From positions 14,829,777 to 14,893,776 of the forward strand of contig NC_063157.1 of the NCBI RefSeq assembly GCF_020921035.1: a stretch of 64,000 nt of DNA, in the 5' to 3' direction. A model generated the notes under the pieces. That model searched no databases, was not told where the DNA came from, and was given only the letters and a program-made list of their open reading frames with translations. The translations under genes and the position numbers were made by a program. Source of the stretch: Rhodamnia argentea. Its lineage: Eukaryota > Streptophyta > Magnoliopsida > Myrtales > Myrtaceae. This document shows positions 50,928 to 63,440 of the stretch, piece after piece (the stretch's first letter is position 1; every line of letters starts with the position of its first letter).

Positions 50928-52239
50928 CCTCTTTGCGGCTGATCGAGTAATATGTGGAGGATCCGTGATAAATTACCTGTACACGGTAACAAACCCAAAA
51001 TTAGTACGGGGAGCAAGAATAGTGAGTCGGCCCATGGCATCCCTCTAGACTCAAATGAACAAAGTGATTATGACCAAAGGATTGAAACATGTAATTTTCA
51101 GTTTGTCCGCTTTTACGAAAAAATTCGTATTAATTCGTACGTTGATCAAAACATGTCCAAATTTTACGAGCTTATAGTTGAGAAGATGATGAACAACTTT
51201 TATGTTGGCCAATCGGACTAGAAATGCATGGATCAAATCAGTTTAATGTGTCTTTCCAAAAAAATCACGTTCAGAAAACTGTTATAACCGCATGTTGTTG
51301 AAAAAACGAAGGGCCATCTTAAAATATGAATTTAATTCTGAAATTTTGCAAGATATTAGTTGAAACATAGATCTACAACTTTCGTGTTTGGCACTTACTC
51401 AAAGCTCGATCGTAGAATTTAGTAAAAATCGTACAACAGGAATAAGCCAAATCAGAATTGAGGACAACTGATGAAATTGTAAAAGCTACGGAAGCAAAGT
51501 GCGAAATTGGAAATAAGACAATGAAACTTCTAAACAATCAACCTAAACCATGGACCGGCCCAAAATAAAAATGAGATAACAGGGTACAAGAGACAAGAAA
51601 TTACCTCTCATACGAAGAAAATGTCAATCACAAAGACATGCGCATGAATTGTGAGTTTAAATCTTATTCTATCTATCCAAAAGGCTTTTGCAAAGTGAAA
51701 TGATGAACGAAACGACATGTCGCAGCCTCGCGCACAGTCATCATGACTAGTCGCAACCTCGCGTACAATAGTCATGACTAGTCGGGTCCAATCACTTCGG
51801 CTTGGTTCGGTCGACAAGGGCAATTATCATGCATCGTAGCCTCACGTGCATGAGAACAACCCTTGAGCCATTTTTTGAAAAAATTTTCGGGATCCGGATG
51901 GGATAACCTTTAGCGAAACCTTACCGCCAAGGTTAAAGAACCATCTAAATACCATCTTAAAACTATTAGTGTGACCCGGGTCCGGTCACGGGTTGTGTGC
52001 GGTGTAGTGAAAATACGATAAATCATGCACAACAATTAAAGGCAAACACCGCTTCAATGATTCAAAAGTTAAATCACAATTCCAATTCACCAAGCACGCA
52101 AAACAAAGGGTTAGCCGATCACTCCTCCCCTTATAACTCCCAATCTGCAAAAACATTTAACACCTAAGAATGAGAATTCAACCAAAGTTTACCAAATCAA
52201 GTGATTTCTTTTTCATGAAATTATCCGGCCTAAGTCCTC
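50928..52239. other. Retrotransposon 5' leader between PBS and gag
   Basis: About 1.3 kb without a convincing frame, as expected for a long untranslated leader or the remains of an upstream ORF. Contains 'tcgcagcctcgcgcacagtcatcatgacta' type short tandem words near 51720-51840. Confidence 0.55.
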
Positions 52240-52242
52240 TTT

Positions 52243-52266
52243 GAAGTCCCCAATGAGTCGCCAAGC
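52243..52266 (-). promoter_or_regulatory. Primer binding site candidate of the LTR retrotransposon
   Basis: Just inside the 5' LTR the minus strand reads gcTTGGCGACTCATTGGGGA. The TGGCGACTC..GGGGA core resembles the tRNA-Arg-type PBS I recall for Ogre/Tat elements. The tRNA identity is from memory and unverified. Confidence 0.6.
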
Positions 52267-53723
52267 TGTCGCGACCTTCAAAAATAAACGAAGTTAATTT
52301 TCGGGCTAATGGATTATCAGGTTAATTAATTAACTAACCTAACTCGGACTCTCCCAAGTCCATACCAAATCGCAACTTATGGTTCATGTGATTATCTTGC
52401 AAAAGATTTTTCATTTTTGGAGCCGCCACTAATCATTTTTGGTAGGTTGATTAGAAACCTAAATAAAATAGCGGGAGAAAACTATCTTATTTCCGCGAAC
52501 CGGAGATTTTGAATTCGGGGGATTTGGTTACGTCGATTTCTCTAACGCCCTTTCGGTACCATTTTCATGAAAAATATTTGATTTGGCTATTTTGATGGAT
52601 TTTGCTTGAAATTCAAAGATGCAATTTTTTTGTTTTTTCTTCTTTTTTATGGGGATGTAAAACATTGAACTTTGTACGATATACACCATGGATGATTTAG
52701 AAAGAAAGAAAACGCAGCCAATCACGAGTATTTACAGAAATAAATTAACATGTAATAATGCTAAAATTTGGAACACGTGGCATGTCTAAAATAAACAAAC
52801 GAATGTTCACACCAAACGATTACATTTTTGTAGATCGAGATGGAAAGGATTACCTTCTATTATACAAAATCTTACTCACATACACGTTATAGTTCCCTTC
52901 AAGATCTCGGATTTGGAAGAACGCGTTTGTCGTCGAAAATGGCAAGCAATGGCGTTGTTGGGTTGCAAGGGGCGAAATATGTGTCGGGACTCGTCGAAGA
53001 TGATGCTCGACTAAAACTCTTTTCTTCACTCTCGAATTTTCTCTTCTGATTTTTCTCAAGAACTCTCTTTTTCCTCTCTAAAAATTCCTTTCAAAAACTC
53101 TCTCAAAACTCTCTCAATTCTCTTCCACTCTTCCTAAAAAAACTCTCTCAATTCTCTTCTACTCTCTCTCTCAATTCTCTTCCACTTCCCCCTTCTAAAA
53201 ACTCTTCTCAAGAGCTCTCTCTTTTATAGGCAAAGTTCTTCATCCTTCATTCTTCACCTTCATTTCTTCACCTTCCATCTTCATCTTCTCTTCTTCATCT
53301 TCATTTCTTCACCTTCCATTTTCATCTTCCCTTCTTCATCTTCATTTCTTCACCTTCCATTTTCATCTTCCCTTCATTATCTTCCCTTCATCATCTTCCC
53401 TTCTTCATCTTCTTTTCATTATCTTCCCTTCATCATCTTCCCTTCTTCATCTTCTTTTGGTATTTGCAATACGGTCCCCGAAGTTCCAAGTATTTGCAAT
53501 ACGAGTCCCTGAAATTTTAAGTATTTGCAATACAGTCCTTGAAGTTTCAAATCTTCTCGGTGTATTTTTCCATCCCGTGCCTAGTCTAGACGCATGCTAA
53601 ATTAAGTGTTCCGCTTGCCCGATTATATGCCAATGCAATGTACGCTAAAAATAAATATGTGAGATGATTTTTTTTTATAATTTTTATGCAAAAAATAGAT
53701 TAATCAAAATTTAGGCGTCAACA
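52267..53723 (-). repeat. 5' LTR
   Basis: Near-identical to 39927-41384, with the same TG..CA limits. Differences are scattered single bases and one-base indels (for example near 52277, 52517, 52536, 52910 and 53480-53610), implying a recent insertion. Confidence 0.95.
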
Positions 53724-54809
53724 CAGGGAAAAGAGTTTGCTCTTGTGGGATTTGGTGAGGAGGAGAGGACTCAGCATTCGTCTCTGTCTCCCTCTCTTTT
53801 CTAAGTAAGGATGGGCGCATTTAGCAAGTAAGAGTCGCCCTACTCTTTCGAGTGATGGTGCAGTAGGGGGAAAAAGGTGCATTATGTCGACGAATGCACC
53901 ACGTGGCACCTTCACGCGTGGTGTAACCGATCAATCAAAAGTGAAACCTATCGCAAACATGGTACCGAGTACCAGTAGGATGAGATTCATAGCACGAGGA
54001 CGGTGGCGATTGGCCCGGCCAAGTCTCGCCGTGGTGTTCTTGATCGCGTGGAATACTTCTCGTGGCAACGAGGACTACCTTGACAAACAAGCAAGCCCTC
54101 CGGTTATAAGGGGGAGAAAAGGTTAAAATCTCAGGTTAATGCTGTCGCATGTCACTCTGCCTGACTTCAGAGGGGATTTATTCAGACAAAGGCAGCAGGA
54201 CTCTACTGCTACTACAACAATCAGAAATACACCCGATCGACGGCCAGGGGCGGCAAGCCGGGCTGAATTTTTTAGGCCCGGTCAGTGGGCGGGACCGTGC
54301 TTCGGCAAGGGCCTTGCTGCCCGGCTCGGCCACGAGAGTAAATAATTTTTTTTGTAATACTCCATTTGTAATTTTTGTTTGGGCTCCAATAGGTCCTTGC
54401 CAGAATAAGATTATTGGTCCTGACGTAAAGGGAATCAATTCTCAGGAATCCTGTCGAACAGAACGAGGAACAGTTACACAAGGCATGACCTTTTTGAATT
54501 GGATTGGATGGAGGCATCGGACAATTAGCAGGGGACAATATTCCTAGGAAAGCTTCGAGGGTATCTCTTATTTTTCACAAAACGTGATCATTGTTGGTCG
54601 AAAAATAAATTCGTGAAAGCTTTTCAAGCAATAGAATTTTGAAAAGGATAGTGGGCAAAAAACAAAAAAATATTCCATCGATATGTTCTAAGGAGTAAGT
54701 ACTTCACAAAACCAGAAGACCAAACTAACACTCGTAACAAATTTAAGTAATAATTCGCGTCAGACGGCGCCTAAGCAGCATGGCCTCTTGGCCTTCGATT
54801 GGCTCCCGC
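53724..54809. other. Spacer between the LTR element and the flotillin gene
   Basis: Contains moderate-GC stretches with short frames in several directions (53884-54126, 54139-54547), none recognised. The last ~70 bp should be the flotillin 3' UTR. Confidence 0.4.
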
Positions 54810-56351
54810 CTAATTTGAATCGGACCGACCCGACGAGTTGGTCAACATACCCATCCACGCCGGCGGGAGCATCCCGGTCTGCTCCTCCACAGTCTTGAAT
54901 AGCGGCGGCAGCATCCGGTAAACCCCGGCCACGTCCTTCATCGCGTCGCCGGTGCCGGTCCCGCTCCTGTCCCCCTCTTCGCTGCCCCCGTTGGTCCAGA
55001 TGCTGATCTTCGGCTGCAGCCCCTGGATGGCCTGCGCGTTCACCTTCGCCATCTCTTGGAACAGGCCGTTGTTGATCATCAAGTAATCCCTGAGGGCCGC
55101 GTAGTTGCCCCCCAGCGCATCCAGCAGGGTCCGCAGGTACGTGCCCTGGGCATGGGCCAATGCCACGAGCGCCTCGGCCTCTCTCTTCTTGGCATAGAAC
55201 TCCGCGTCGGCGAGCTGTTGCCTCGCGTAGAAGCCGGCCTCGGCAGTCGCCTTCTGGGCCTCCGCCTCCTTCTCCTTCTCATACAGGACTGCCTCCGCGA
55301 TTTTCTGTTTCCTGTAAAGCTCCCAGTTCGCTTCTTGCACCTGAGATTTAGGTTCAGAAACGTAAGTATCTTCTGAGAGAGTCTAACTAAAAAAGGGGTC
55401 GGGTTATCGGGTCAATTGGTGTACCTTGGTTTCGTATTCTACGCTGGCTTCGCTCAGAAACTCGGCCTTGAGCTTCTCCGTCCGCGTCAGGGCGTTCATC
55501 CTCTCGACCTCCCTCTGCAGCTCAGCCTCCCTCAGCGCCACCGACTTGGCGGCCTCCACCTGCGCCACCTCTGCCTCCTTAGTCCAACCCGCCTTCTTCT
55601 TGGCCAACTCCGCGTTGGCCTCCGCCACCTCGGCCTCCCTTTCGTTCTCGTAGACCTTCACTTGCGTCCTCACCTTGATCTCCTCCTTCTTCCCATCCCC
55701 TTGCCTCTGCGTCGCGATGATCTTGGTCTCTGCGTCAATCTTCGCCGCGTTTTGCAGAGTCTGCCCTTCCCTGAGCTTGGCCCCAACCTCGCCCTTCATC
55801 CTGGCCTCAGACACGTCCACCTTCGCCTGGTTCGCCGCCTCCATCTGCGTCTTCTGGCCCAAGTAAGAGAAGTACTCGTGCCCCGGGACATCCACCAGTT
55901 GCTTCACGTTCGCGTTGTAGATCAGCAGGCCAAACTGGTTGAGCTCGAGCTGGACCTTCTCGAACACCTCCTGCTTGAACTCCTTGGTGCCCCGGAACAC
56001 CTCCTCCATGGTCATCGAGGCCGCGAGGACGCGGGTCTCCCCCTCGATGATCCCCTGGACGAGCTCCTTGACGTGGTTAGACAGCTTGTCGTGCGGGGAG
56101 ATGAGCTTGGCATACTTGAGGAGGCTGGCGTCGTCGTCGACCCGGGGACCGATGGTGAACACCGCGGGGAGGATGAAGGGGAGCTTCTCGGCGCTCATGG
56201 CCTGGACCTCGAAGGTGTAGTTCACCGGGGAAACGTCGAAGACGGCGCAGGACTGGCCGGGGAGGACCCATCCCTTCTTCACAATCTTGATGTCGGAGAT
56301 GCCGACGCCGGTGATCACCAAGTACTCCGACGCGCTCGCCACTCTATACAT
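54810..56351 (-). CDS. FLOT: Flotillin-like protein, intact copy
   Basis: Membrane-microdomain scaffold of the SPFH/prohibitin superfamily. Plant flotillin-like proteins act at the plasma membrane in endocytosis and in symbiotic or defence signalling. Exon 1 is 55425-56351 (309 codons) and exon 2 is 54810-55340; the intron 55341-55424 has GT-AG ends. The protein is 485 residues, the usual length. It starts [20 protein letters not shown], the conserved plant flotillin N terminus, followed by [20 protein letters not shown] and the SPFH domain to about residue 190. A long Glu/Ala-rich coiled coil follows ([20 protein letters not shown] to [15 protein letters not shown]), with C-terminal [20 protein letters not shown] and a Gly/Ser-rich stretch. 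I chose MYRVA rather than the in-frame upstream ATG because family members begin there. The 321-residue plus-strand frame is its antisense shadow. Confidence 0.95.
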
Positions 56352-58560
56352 GGTTTCTCGCCGGGCTCGAAAACAAGTTAAACAGAGGCTCAATCGCAGG
56401 ATGTCTGAAGTGGTTGCAGGTTCTTACGGGTTGGGCTTATTTATATGGAACAGATGAGAAGGAAGACGATGAGATTCACTCCACATTGTTGATATCTTCG
56501 ACAAAATCTCAAACGAATCTGACCCTTCCTTCTTTAGGTAATTCTTCAAACTTCGATGATGGATTTGCGCAAAAGTCCTTAATTTTTCAAATTTCAAACA
56601 CACAATGGATATTGCCAATTAAGTAACATCATCATCTAGCTTGATAAAATATATTTTCCATATCTTATCTAGAATATACGAATCTGAGTGAAATTAGCCC
56701 CTGTCGATTCTAATCTCGTGGACGAAGATGTGCAAGGACCTAAGTAAATTACGAGATCAATCTTAGGCAGCACGAGTCAATTTTTTTAAATTTTGTTTTT
56801 GGCCGGAGTACAATGACCGCAATTTAAAAGCAGGGTTGAATAACTTGAATCATTCATAAATATCTTATTATTATTTGGGTATTATCTCTTGAATCCGTTT
56901 CTTTAAATAGAAACGAAAAAAGAAAAAAGGGAGGAGAATGAATTTTGTATTGCTCGAATATTACTACTTATGACTTGTTTCCTTACATAAACTAGGGAAA
57001 GATAAGGATCCGACGTCCGATCGCGTGGCTCTTACAATATTAAAAACTTGTGGTCGAGACAGCACCGTTACAAATTCTGCCGAAGTCCATGCTCAAAATT
57101 TTTGAAAATTCTCTGAAAGGAATAAGTCAAGATTATTATTATTATTATTATTATTGTTATTTTTAAACCGTTGAAAGCGACAAGGAAATTTCGTCGCAAG
57201 GATGAGCAGATCGATGCCCGCGTCAACTGATATTCCCTTCTTGTTAATGAAAAGATGTTAGAATATTAAGGGGATTAAACCATGTCTTCATTTAAAATAA
57301 ATATTATGAGCATTACAATGAATTCGACTCCGACTTTCACATCTGTGCAGTTGGAAGTGAGATTTGGTGCAACTGCATTAGTGCGTTGTGCGTTAATTGC
57401 ACCACCGAAAAGATAAACCATGTTTGGGATTACGGAACTCCAACGCATGTCTCCCGCACCTTGTTTTCCTCGATCCGCACAACGGAAATGAGGAGTTCAC
57501 ACGGGCTCTCCACCGCACTTTTATCAATTTCGTTCTAAATATTTTTACATTCAATTATTTTTGACTGAAAATTACTGACGTGAACGTTTGCCATTTTACG
57601 TGGCACGACCGTTGTTGATGTTGATAATTTTTTTTTATTTCATAATTCTTATTGGATTATTTATTTATTTATTTTTTCTTTTTCATGTTTTTTTTTTTTC
57701 TTTACTATGGTCGGCAAGGGCCCGATGACCCTCGCCCAGCGATCGGCAAGGGCCTTGTGGCAACCCTCGCCGGCCATAGTAAAAAAGATAAAGAAGGAGA
57801 AAAGAAGAATAGAAAAAAAAAAGGAAAAAAATAAAAAGTAAAACTTAATAATAAAATTAATTCAAAAAATTCAAAAAAATATTAAAAATTCACCATATTG
57901 ACATCGGCTATGTCACGTAGGATGGCCAATGTTCACGTCAACGATTCCGGCCAAAATTGGCTAGATAGACTCGATTGGTAAAATGTAAAAATGCTAAGAA
58001 CTCAATTGGCACAATCAAAAAAATTAAAACTGAATTGACAAAAGTACAATAGGTTTAGAAATTTTTAGACAATTTAAAATCGAAATTGGAAACTCCCTCT
58101 TGGTGAGATCTCTTCCAATCTCACGTCCATTAAATTCAAAGGAAAGAAACAAGAAGAGAAATTTCACTTCCATTCAAAGTGGAGGGAACTAGTTTAATTT
58201 CGATATAGATGGAAGCACACTCTCATAAAAATCTTTATCATCATTTCATTTAATTTTTGAATTAAAATTGAAGGTGTCCGGATTTTATTTATCAGACCGT
58301 TAACAGCATGGAAGCGGATTACCCAAAAATTCCCTGCAAATAATGAACATAAAAGGAAAAAAAAAAAAAAAAAGATATCTCGGCAACGAAGACTATTAGG
58401 GACTATATTGGCGAGATCCGACAAAGAGCGGCCGCCGGCAAAAAAAGAAAGAAAAGGAAACTGCTCGGAAAGTCTTAAAACCTTCAATAGCATAGAGCCA
58501 ACAGACTCAACACTTCATTCATGCATTGACTTGAGGAACTTGCAGGGAAAGCTCCCATGG
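56352..58560. repeat. Flotillin 5' flank and duplicated segment (copy B)
   Basis: A TATAAATA box on the minus strand at 56438-56445 lies 87 bp from the start codon. Beyond it, sequence collinear with 22250-22370 and 33500-34650 of copy A continues to about 58560. About 56640-57440 is extra relative to copy A. It includes a decayed MITE (about 57500-58080) with 'ggccggcgagggttgcc' words, also present in copy A, so that insertion predates the duplication. Confidence 0.8.
56438..56445 (-). promoter_or_regulatory. TATA box of the flotillin gene
   Basis: TATAAATA on the minus strand, 87 bp upstream of the ATG. The pseudogene copy keeps a weaker 'tatataaa' at the equivalent place. Confidence 0.6.
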
Positions 58561-58902
58561 CCATGGGCATCATTTAAATTTCCAAATACGCGTGCTGCGT
58601 GCACATTCAATCTTATGTCTTTTTATAGGAGGGAACATTTTAATGATACCCCCTCACCGGACATACTTACGCACCATAAATAGCCAGCTAACAACTGGAC
58701 GCAAGTAAAAGAAAAGAGGCTGCGAACGAGTCTCGGACTTCAAGCAAATCCACAAATTGTAATTCAACAATGACCTTTTCCTTTCCATGGAAATTGTACC
58801 GCCTTCATCCCTTTTTTGCAGAACTTTCTTTATTTCAGGGAAGACACACCAACAAATCAAAGTGCACAAAACTGTAATTCACCAACTCATCGTTACGATC
58901 GC

Positions 58903-59227
58903 GGGATAAATGCGTTTAAAGTCCTATAACCTTATTAGGAAAGTGCAATCGAGTCCTAATTTTTTTTTTCAAAAACAAGTGCAATAAAGCCCGAAAATTT
59001 GTCAAAAAATGCAATTGAATCTTAAAACTTTTAAAAAATGCAATCAAATTTTAGAACTTGTCAAATTAATAAAGTCAAATCATTCCGTTGATTGCATTAT
59101 TTAAAAGCTCTGGGACTCGATTGCATTTTCGCGACGAGTTTCAGACTTAATTGCACTTTTCAAAAAGAAATTTAAAACTCAATTGCACTTTCGTGACAAG
59201 TTTTAGGATATCCAGTGCATTTATCCC
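58903..59227. mobile_element. Foldback MITE-like element
   Basis: Termini gggataaatgc and its reverse complement. The interior is a palindromic series of 'gcaattgagtcctaaaactt'-like phrases. No matching flanking duplication (tacgatcgc / taaaatcat). Confidence 0.5.
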
Positions 59228-59895
59228 TAAAATCATTGTAACATCAGGCTTGATTGGCAAACTATGTAGGCAGATCATTCTAATAGGTGTTATCTGCGTT
59301 GAGAGATATCCTTTCAGGGTTACAAACGAGGTAATAATATCCATAAATTATTTCATGTACATCAGCACTTCATGCCTAAGTAAACTAAACGGTCCACCAC
59401 ATAACACAAGAAACGAAACACAGGCAACCATTAAATTTTGGACATGATTCATAAACTATAACATAATTTCGAAGCACCTCGTAAACACATCCTCGGTATC
59501 ACCACTTCAGACTCAAAAACTCCAAAGTAGACCACGTTCAATCATTATGCTTGGTATTCCATTGTAACTGGGGCCATCCAGAACGACGAGATTTTACCCG
59601 AGACATTAATTAACAACCACCAAGGCAAAACTTAATTGATCATGAAATGTTTCCAAAAAAGATCACAGTGAAACCGACACAACGAGCAAAGTCACGATTA
59701 GACAAACACGAATTCTCCACTGTCATAAAATTTGTGGGTTCAGCCAAAAGTAAACCAAAAATCAATAATTAAAGAGGTAGAACATCAGACAAAAATTTGA
59801 TACTCAACTAAAGATTGAACCACAGTAAATTTCAAGTAGAGTACATCTAGTATCTTCTCTCAACATGCAACACCAAAATGTAAAAACTAACTCAA
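59228..59895. other. Spacer and RPS11 3' flank
   Basis: AT-rich with no supported gene. The stretch nearest 59896 should be the RPS11 3' UTR. Confidence 0.5.
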
Positions 59896-62365
59896 TTACA
59901 GTCCAGTGAAGGCCTTCTTCCCGCCGCCGCCTGATGATCCCGCTGGAATCACCTTCAATACATTAAACCTCACAGTCTTTGACAAGGGCCTGACATAGAA
60001 AGATGTAGTTAGAGAAAAGGCCCCCTGCTTTAATGTTAGCAGAACATACTAATTGCACAAAGAAAGAAACCTGCACTGGCCAATAATAACGTGATCGCCC
60101 TCCTTCACACGGAAACATGGAGATATGTGAGCTGGAATGTTTGAATGCCTCTTCTCATATCTACACAACAACAGAATAAACCCCATCAATCAATCAACAA
60201 GTTACATTGTCTTATTCTATCCACACAAGCATGCAAACACAAAGAATGAAAATACTGGGATTTCTTAGCATCTTCTCAGGCCACTAGACAAGATAAAAAC
60301 AATTGGATAACTAATAGCAGTTGCTTCCTACCTCTGATACTTCTTAACAAAATGAAGGTAATTTCTGCGAACAATTATTGTCCTCATCATCTTGGCACTG
60401 TGGCAAGTACCAGCCAGTATACGGCCCCTTATTGAAACATTGCCAGTGAAAGGGCATTTCTTGTCAATGTAGGCACCTGCAACCATGTAAAGCCAAACAG
60501 ACTGCTTCAACCAACGCAAATCAAGGAAGAAAAGTAAGGTGCAGGAGAATTGGCTGATGGAGAAGCATGAGAAGCGCATACAAAGTCATTAAAAGAATTT
60601 GTTACATTACAATTTCAACAGCTTTATAAACCAAACTAAATCCAAAAATAACATAGAAATGGCACAGATAAGAAGTATTAAAATCGAAAAGAAATTAGCA
60701 AGTGAACAGTCGATAATGTCACATGCAGCAAGGGTATCAGAAACTACAAAAGCTTCACGATAATTCAGCTAAAGTTCCATTTTACACCTGTACCAAAGGG
60801 ATTCCATGAACCAAACATCCAATAGACTACTCAACATCTTAGAATTTGCATCCTTCATTATCGTCCCCTTATTACCCATTTTGTATAAAAGTCCCATATC
60901 ACAGACTGAAAGTCTGAAATAACCATGTACTCCTAAAGACCGACAATTTTGGTCAAACTCATTTCTTCATTCCTCTCAACTTGTTAACTCACTCTTCACA
61001 CAGTCCCTCTGTTCCACAACCTTCTCTCTCCTACACACACTTTCAAAGTGTTGATGAAAATGATATGGCAGGCAGAAAATAAGCATTCCAATAAAAAATA
61101 TTCTGGATATCGTAAATAATTGTTACAACTATATGACCAGGAAGGAAAAATTCTATCATGGAACCTAACTATGGAGATCACCACAACTCTTGCAGTAAAG
61201 AAGACGCACAATAGATGGCTTAAAACAAATGTCAGTGACAAGTATATAACACCAAAACGACAAAATAAAACCAAGCAGATTCTTCCATAGTCAAGACTAT
61301 GTATTACATGATTCATGTACAAGATCAAGTTCAGAGTACCAGAAGAACATTCAGTGATCTGGGAGTCAATATGTTCTACAAAACCAAAGCTGTAACAGCT
61401 GATTCAGCCGAATACTTTTGACCTGGTGGTTTTGTAACCAGCAAACCAGGTGCAACAAACATGTCCATCCAAAAAACATGCATACTTAACCACTACAAAT
61501 TCACACCTGATGCTTCTAGATCATGAATAAAGTGCCTAGGTTCACAATTCAGTTGTCTTCAATATCATTTATGCACGAAAGAGTAAAGAAAAACCATTCA
61601 AACGAATCCCATTTATGGAGATAATTATACCTTCAATTGCCTCTCTAGGTGTCTTGAATCCCAACCCAACGCTCTTGTAATAACGGTTCCCACCCTTTCC
61701 AGGCCTCTTACCCTTGCCTGACTTCTTTGAGCTGCAAAATTCCCATGAAATAAGTTAACGGATAACTATCACTAACTTAAACAACAGTACTCGCAGACAT
61801 TTGGTTGCCACAAACGGTTCGATGCTCCATTTTATTTGTAACGAGTGCAAAAAATGATCAACCAATTAAGACAACTTGAGCTAACTAATCAACAAGCCCC
61901 TCCCGATCTATGATTTTCATCCAACCCTATAAACTGTACGTATCTACAAAAATGCAAAAGCAGCCGTCCCTTTTCTCAAGTACAAGTAACAAAGCACCCG
62001 AGAAACCGTCCATACAATGTGGCACCAGTTTTTCCATCGAAACCCTTGTTCCTGAGCTTCAACCTACCCACCCCTCTTCGTCTCCGTAAACAAAAGATCA
62101 GCAATTCACTCTCTAGGGACTAGTAATGGAGCCTTACTTACCAGAGGAACACCTTCGGCTGCTTCAGAAACGCCTTCTCCGTCTGTAAAGGAGTGAAATG
62201 GAAAGGGTTTCAATTCACCAATGCAAACTCCATACAATTCGAATAACTTGCAACTGTGCAAGTTAGTGAACTAAATCAAGCGACCCCATGCGCGCGCATA
62301 ATGATCGAGTGTATCCCCACGAGTAACCCAAGAGAGAGAGAGAGGGGGGGGACCTGTGCATCCAT
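59896..62365 (-). CDS. RPS11: 40S ribosomal protein S11 (uS17)
   Basis: Structural protein of the cytosolic small ribosomal subunit that binds 18S rRNA. Six exons in transcript order: 62354-62365, 62142-62182, 61631-61731, 60332-60476, 60071-60160, 59896-59989, all GT-AG. Total 483 bases encode 160 residues, the normal eukaryotic S11 length. Exon 1 holds only MDAQ, a pattern common in plant ribosomal protein genes where the first intron follows the start at once. Landmarks: [93 protein letters not shown] and the C-terminal [10 protein letters not shown]. No lesion is seen. The 1.15-kb intron 3 could house a snoRNA, but I found no clear C/D box pair. Confidence 0.96.
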
Positions 62366-62430
62366 TTTCAGGGCTTCCGAGCTCGAGCAGGCGGAGGAAG
62401 GACGCGCGACGGCCGAGGTTGATGAAGCCG

Positions 62431-62439
62431 AAACCCTAA
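62431..62439 (+). promoter_or_regulatory. Telo-box in the RPS11 leader
   Basis: AAACCCTAA (either orientation acts in plants), 66 bp upstream of the start codon. It is a known marker of ribosomal-protein and translation genes active in cycling cells. Confidence 0.75.
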
Positions 62440-62466
62440 TTCACTGGGGAATGACGCGGTGGAGCG

Positions 62467-62475
62467 TTTTATATG
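62467..62475 (-). promoter_or_regulatory. TATA-like box of RPS11
   Basis: CATATAAAA on the minus strand, about 100 bp upstream of the ATG, placing the expected start close to the telo-box. Confidence 0.55.
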
Positions 62476-62567
62476 TTCCGCGATGAGCCATGATGTTGCT
62501 TTGCTGCAACCATACTGGATCGTGGCCTCCGGTCCAACCGGTCTTACAGGCCCGGTTCATCAGCAAA

Positions 62568-62590
62568 TGGGCCTCGCCCTGTTTGGGCCT
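62568..62590. promoter_or_regulatory. Paired site II (TGGGCC) elements of RPS11
   Basis: TGGGCC at 62568-62573 and TGGGCCT at 62584-62590, with a further 'aggccc' at 62548-62553. Site II plus telo-box is the standard TCP-bound promoter architecture of plant ribosomal protein genes. Confidence 0.75.
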
Positions 62591-62599
62591 CCTAATCAA

Positions 62600-63440
62600 T
62601 GAGAGAGGAATAAAAAGAGAAATTTCACGAATTTTATTTTGGTCCTCAAGTTGAAAGTTAACAACTTGGAAATAGACTGACGAGAGAGTACTGTAGAATC
62701 CAAAAGATTAACAATTCAACTCTTTAAAAGCATGTCTTAGGAAATTTCACACATCATCATCATCCTAATAAATCCAATTTTGGAAGGCAATGGTTTTAAA
62801 TGGTTTAAATACACCATTAACTGATATGAGGATATGATAGAGTTTTAATACACTAATATCAAATACACCATTAACTGATATGAGGATATGATAGTGTTTA
62901 AGACACTAATATCATGCAACATTTTTCTTGAGAATAGATTATTAACTTGGATCTTGTGCTAATGTTCTTTTCAAACTATTGAGTAAATCAATAAGCGAAA
63001 CAGGTTTACGAACACAATTCTAGCATTTAGGGGTCCGAGATAGTCATGTTAAAATCTCGAAATTGGTTACGAGCGTGATTCCAGCATATAGGGTCATTTG
63101 GATAGTACCCATATAGGTGTAATTGTAATCAAGAATACGGGTACCGAGTGATGTCATTCTGCCGCAACAAGCAATCCTTTTCTACGAATTGCTATAAAAT
63201 AAATATGGGTGTATCGTTGTTGTATCCGTCAACAATAAACTGTGGGATGAATCTGAAGTATAACAAAATGTTCTATCTGAGTAGAAGGGACTTGATGCTG
63301 ATCAAATCTATTCAATTGGACGCTCTCCTTAACTTCTTTGGGGTTCTATCAAATGAGTTGTTTGTATAAACTTCGTGGGTGAGAAAGAGGAAGGTATAGC
63401 AAAGGTGGAATATGGATTTATAAGTGGAATAGAAGTATTG
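62600..63440. other. AT-rich spacer with a 54-bp tandem duplication
   Basis: 62809-62862 and 62863-62914 are direct copies ('acaccattaactgatatgag', 'gatatgatag'). Otherwise nothing recognised. Confidence 0.6.

Larger units (their letters stand above)
39927..53723 (-). mobile_element. 13.8-kb Ty3/gypsy LTR retrotransposon, Tat/Ogre-like, pol-deleted
   Basis: Two near-identical LTRs (39927-41384 and 52267-53723) flank a 10.9-kb interior. The gag and integrase coding sequence is on the minus strand, so the 5' LTR is the right-hand one. A primer-binding-site candidate and a purine tract sit next to the inner LTR borders. Tat/Ogre affinity rests on the PBS type, the integrase sequence, and the long region between pol and 3' LTR with an antisense ORF and tandem repeats. 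Protease, reverse transcriptase and RNase H are absent. The interior also carries host gene fragments. No exact 5-bp target duplication is present (left cggga, right caggg). Confidence 0.9.

Noticed and set aside
54360..54545. Possible organelle-derived insert
   Set aside because: Composition differs from the flanks, but I could not match it to any plastid or mitochondrial gene with confidence.
55416..56381. 321-residue plus-strand frame rich in Leu, Arg and His
   Set aside because: Antisense shadow of flotillin exon 1.
58894..59236. 9-bp target duplication around the foldback element at 58903-59227
   Set aside because: Flanks tacgatcgc and taaaatcat do not match.
60477..61630. snoRNA in RPS11 intron 3
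   Set aside because: Ribosomal protein introns often host snoRNAs, but no convincing C/D or H/ACA boxes were found by eye.
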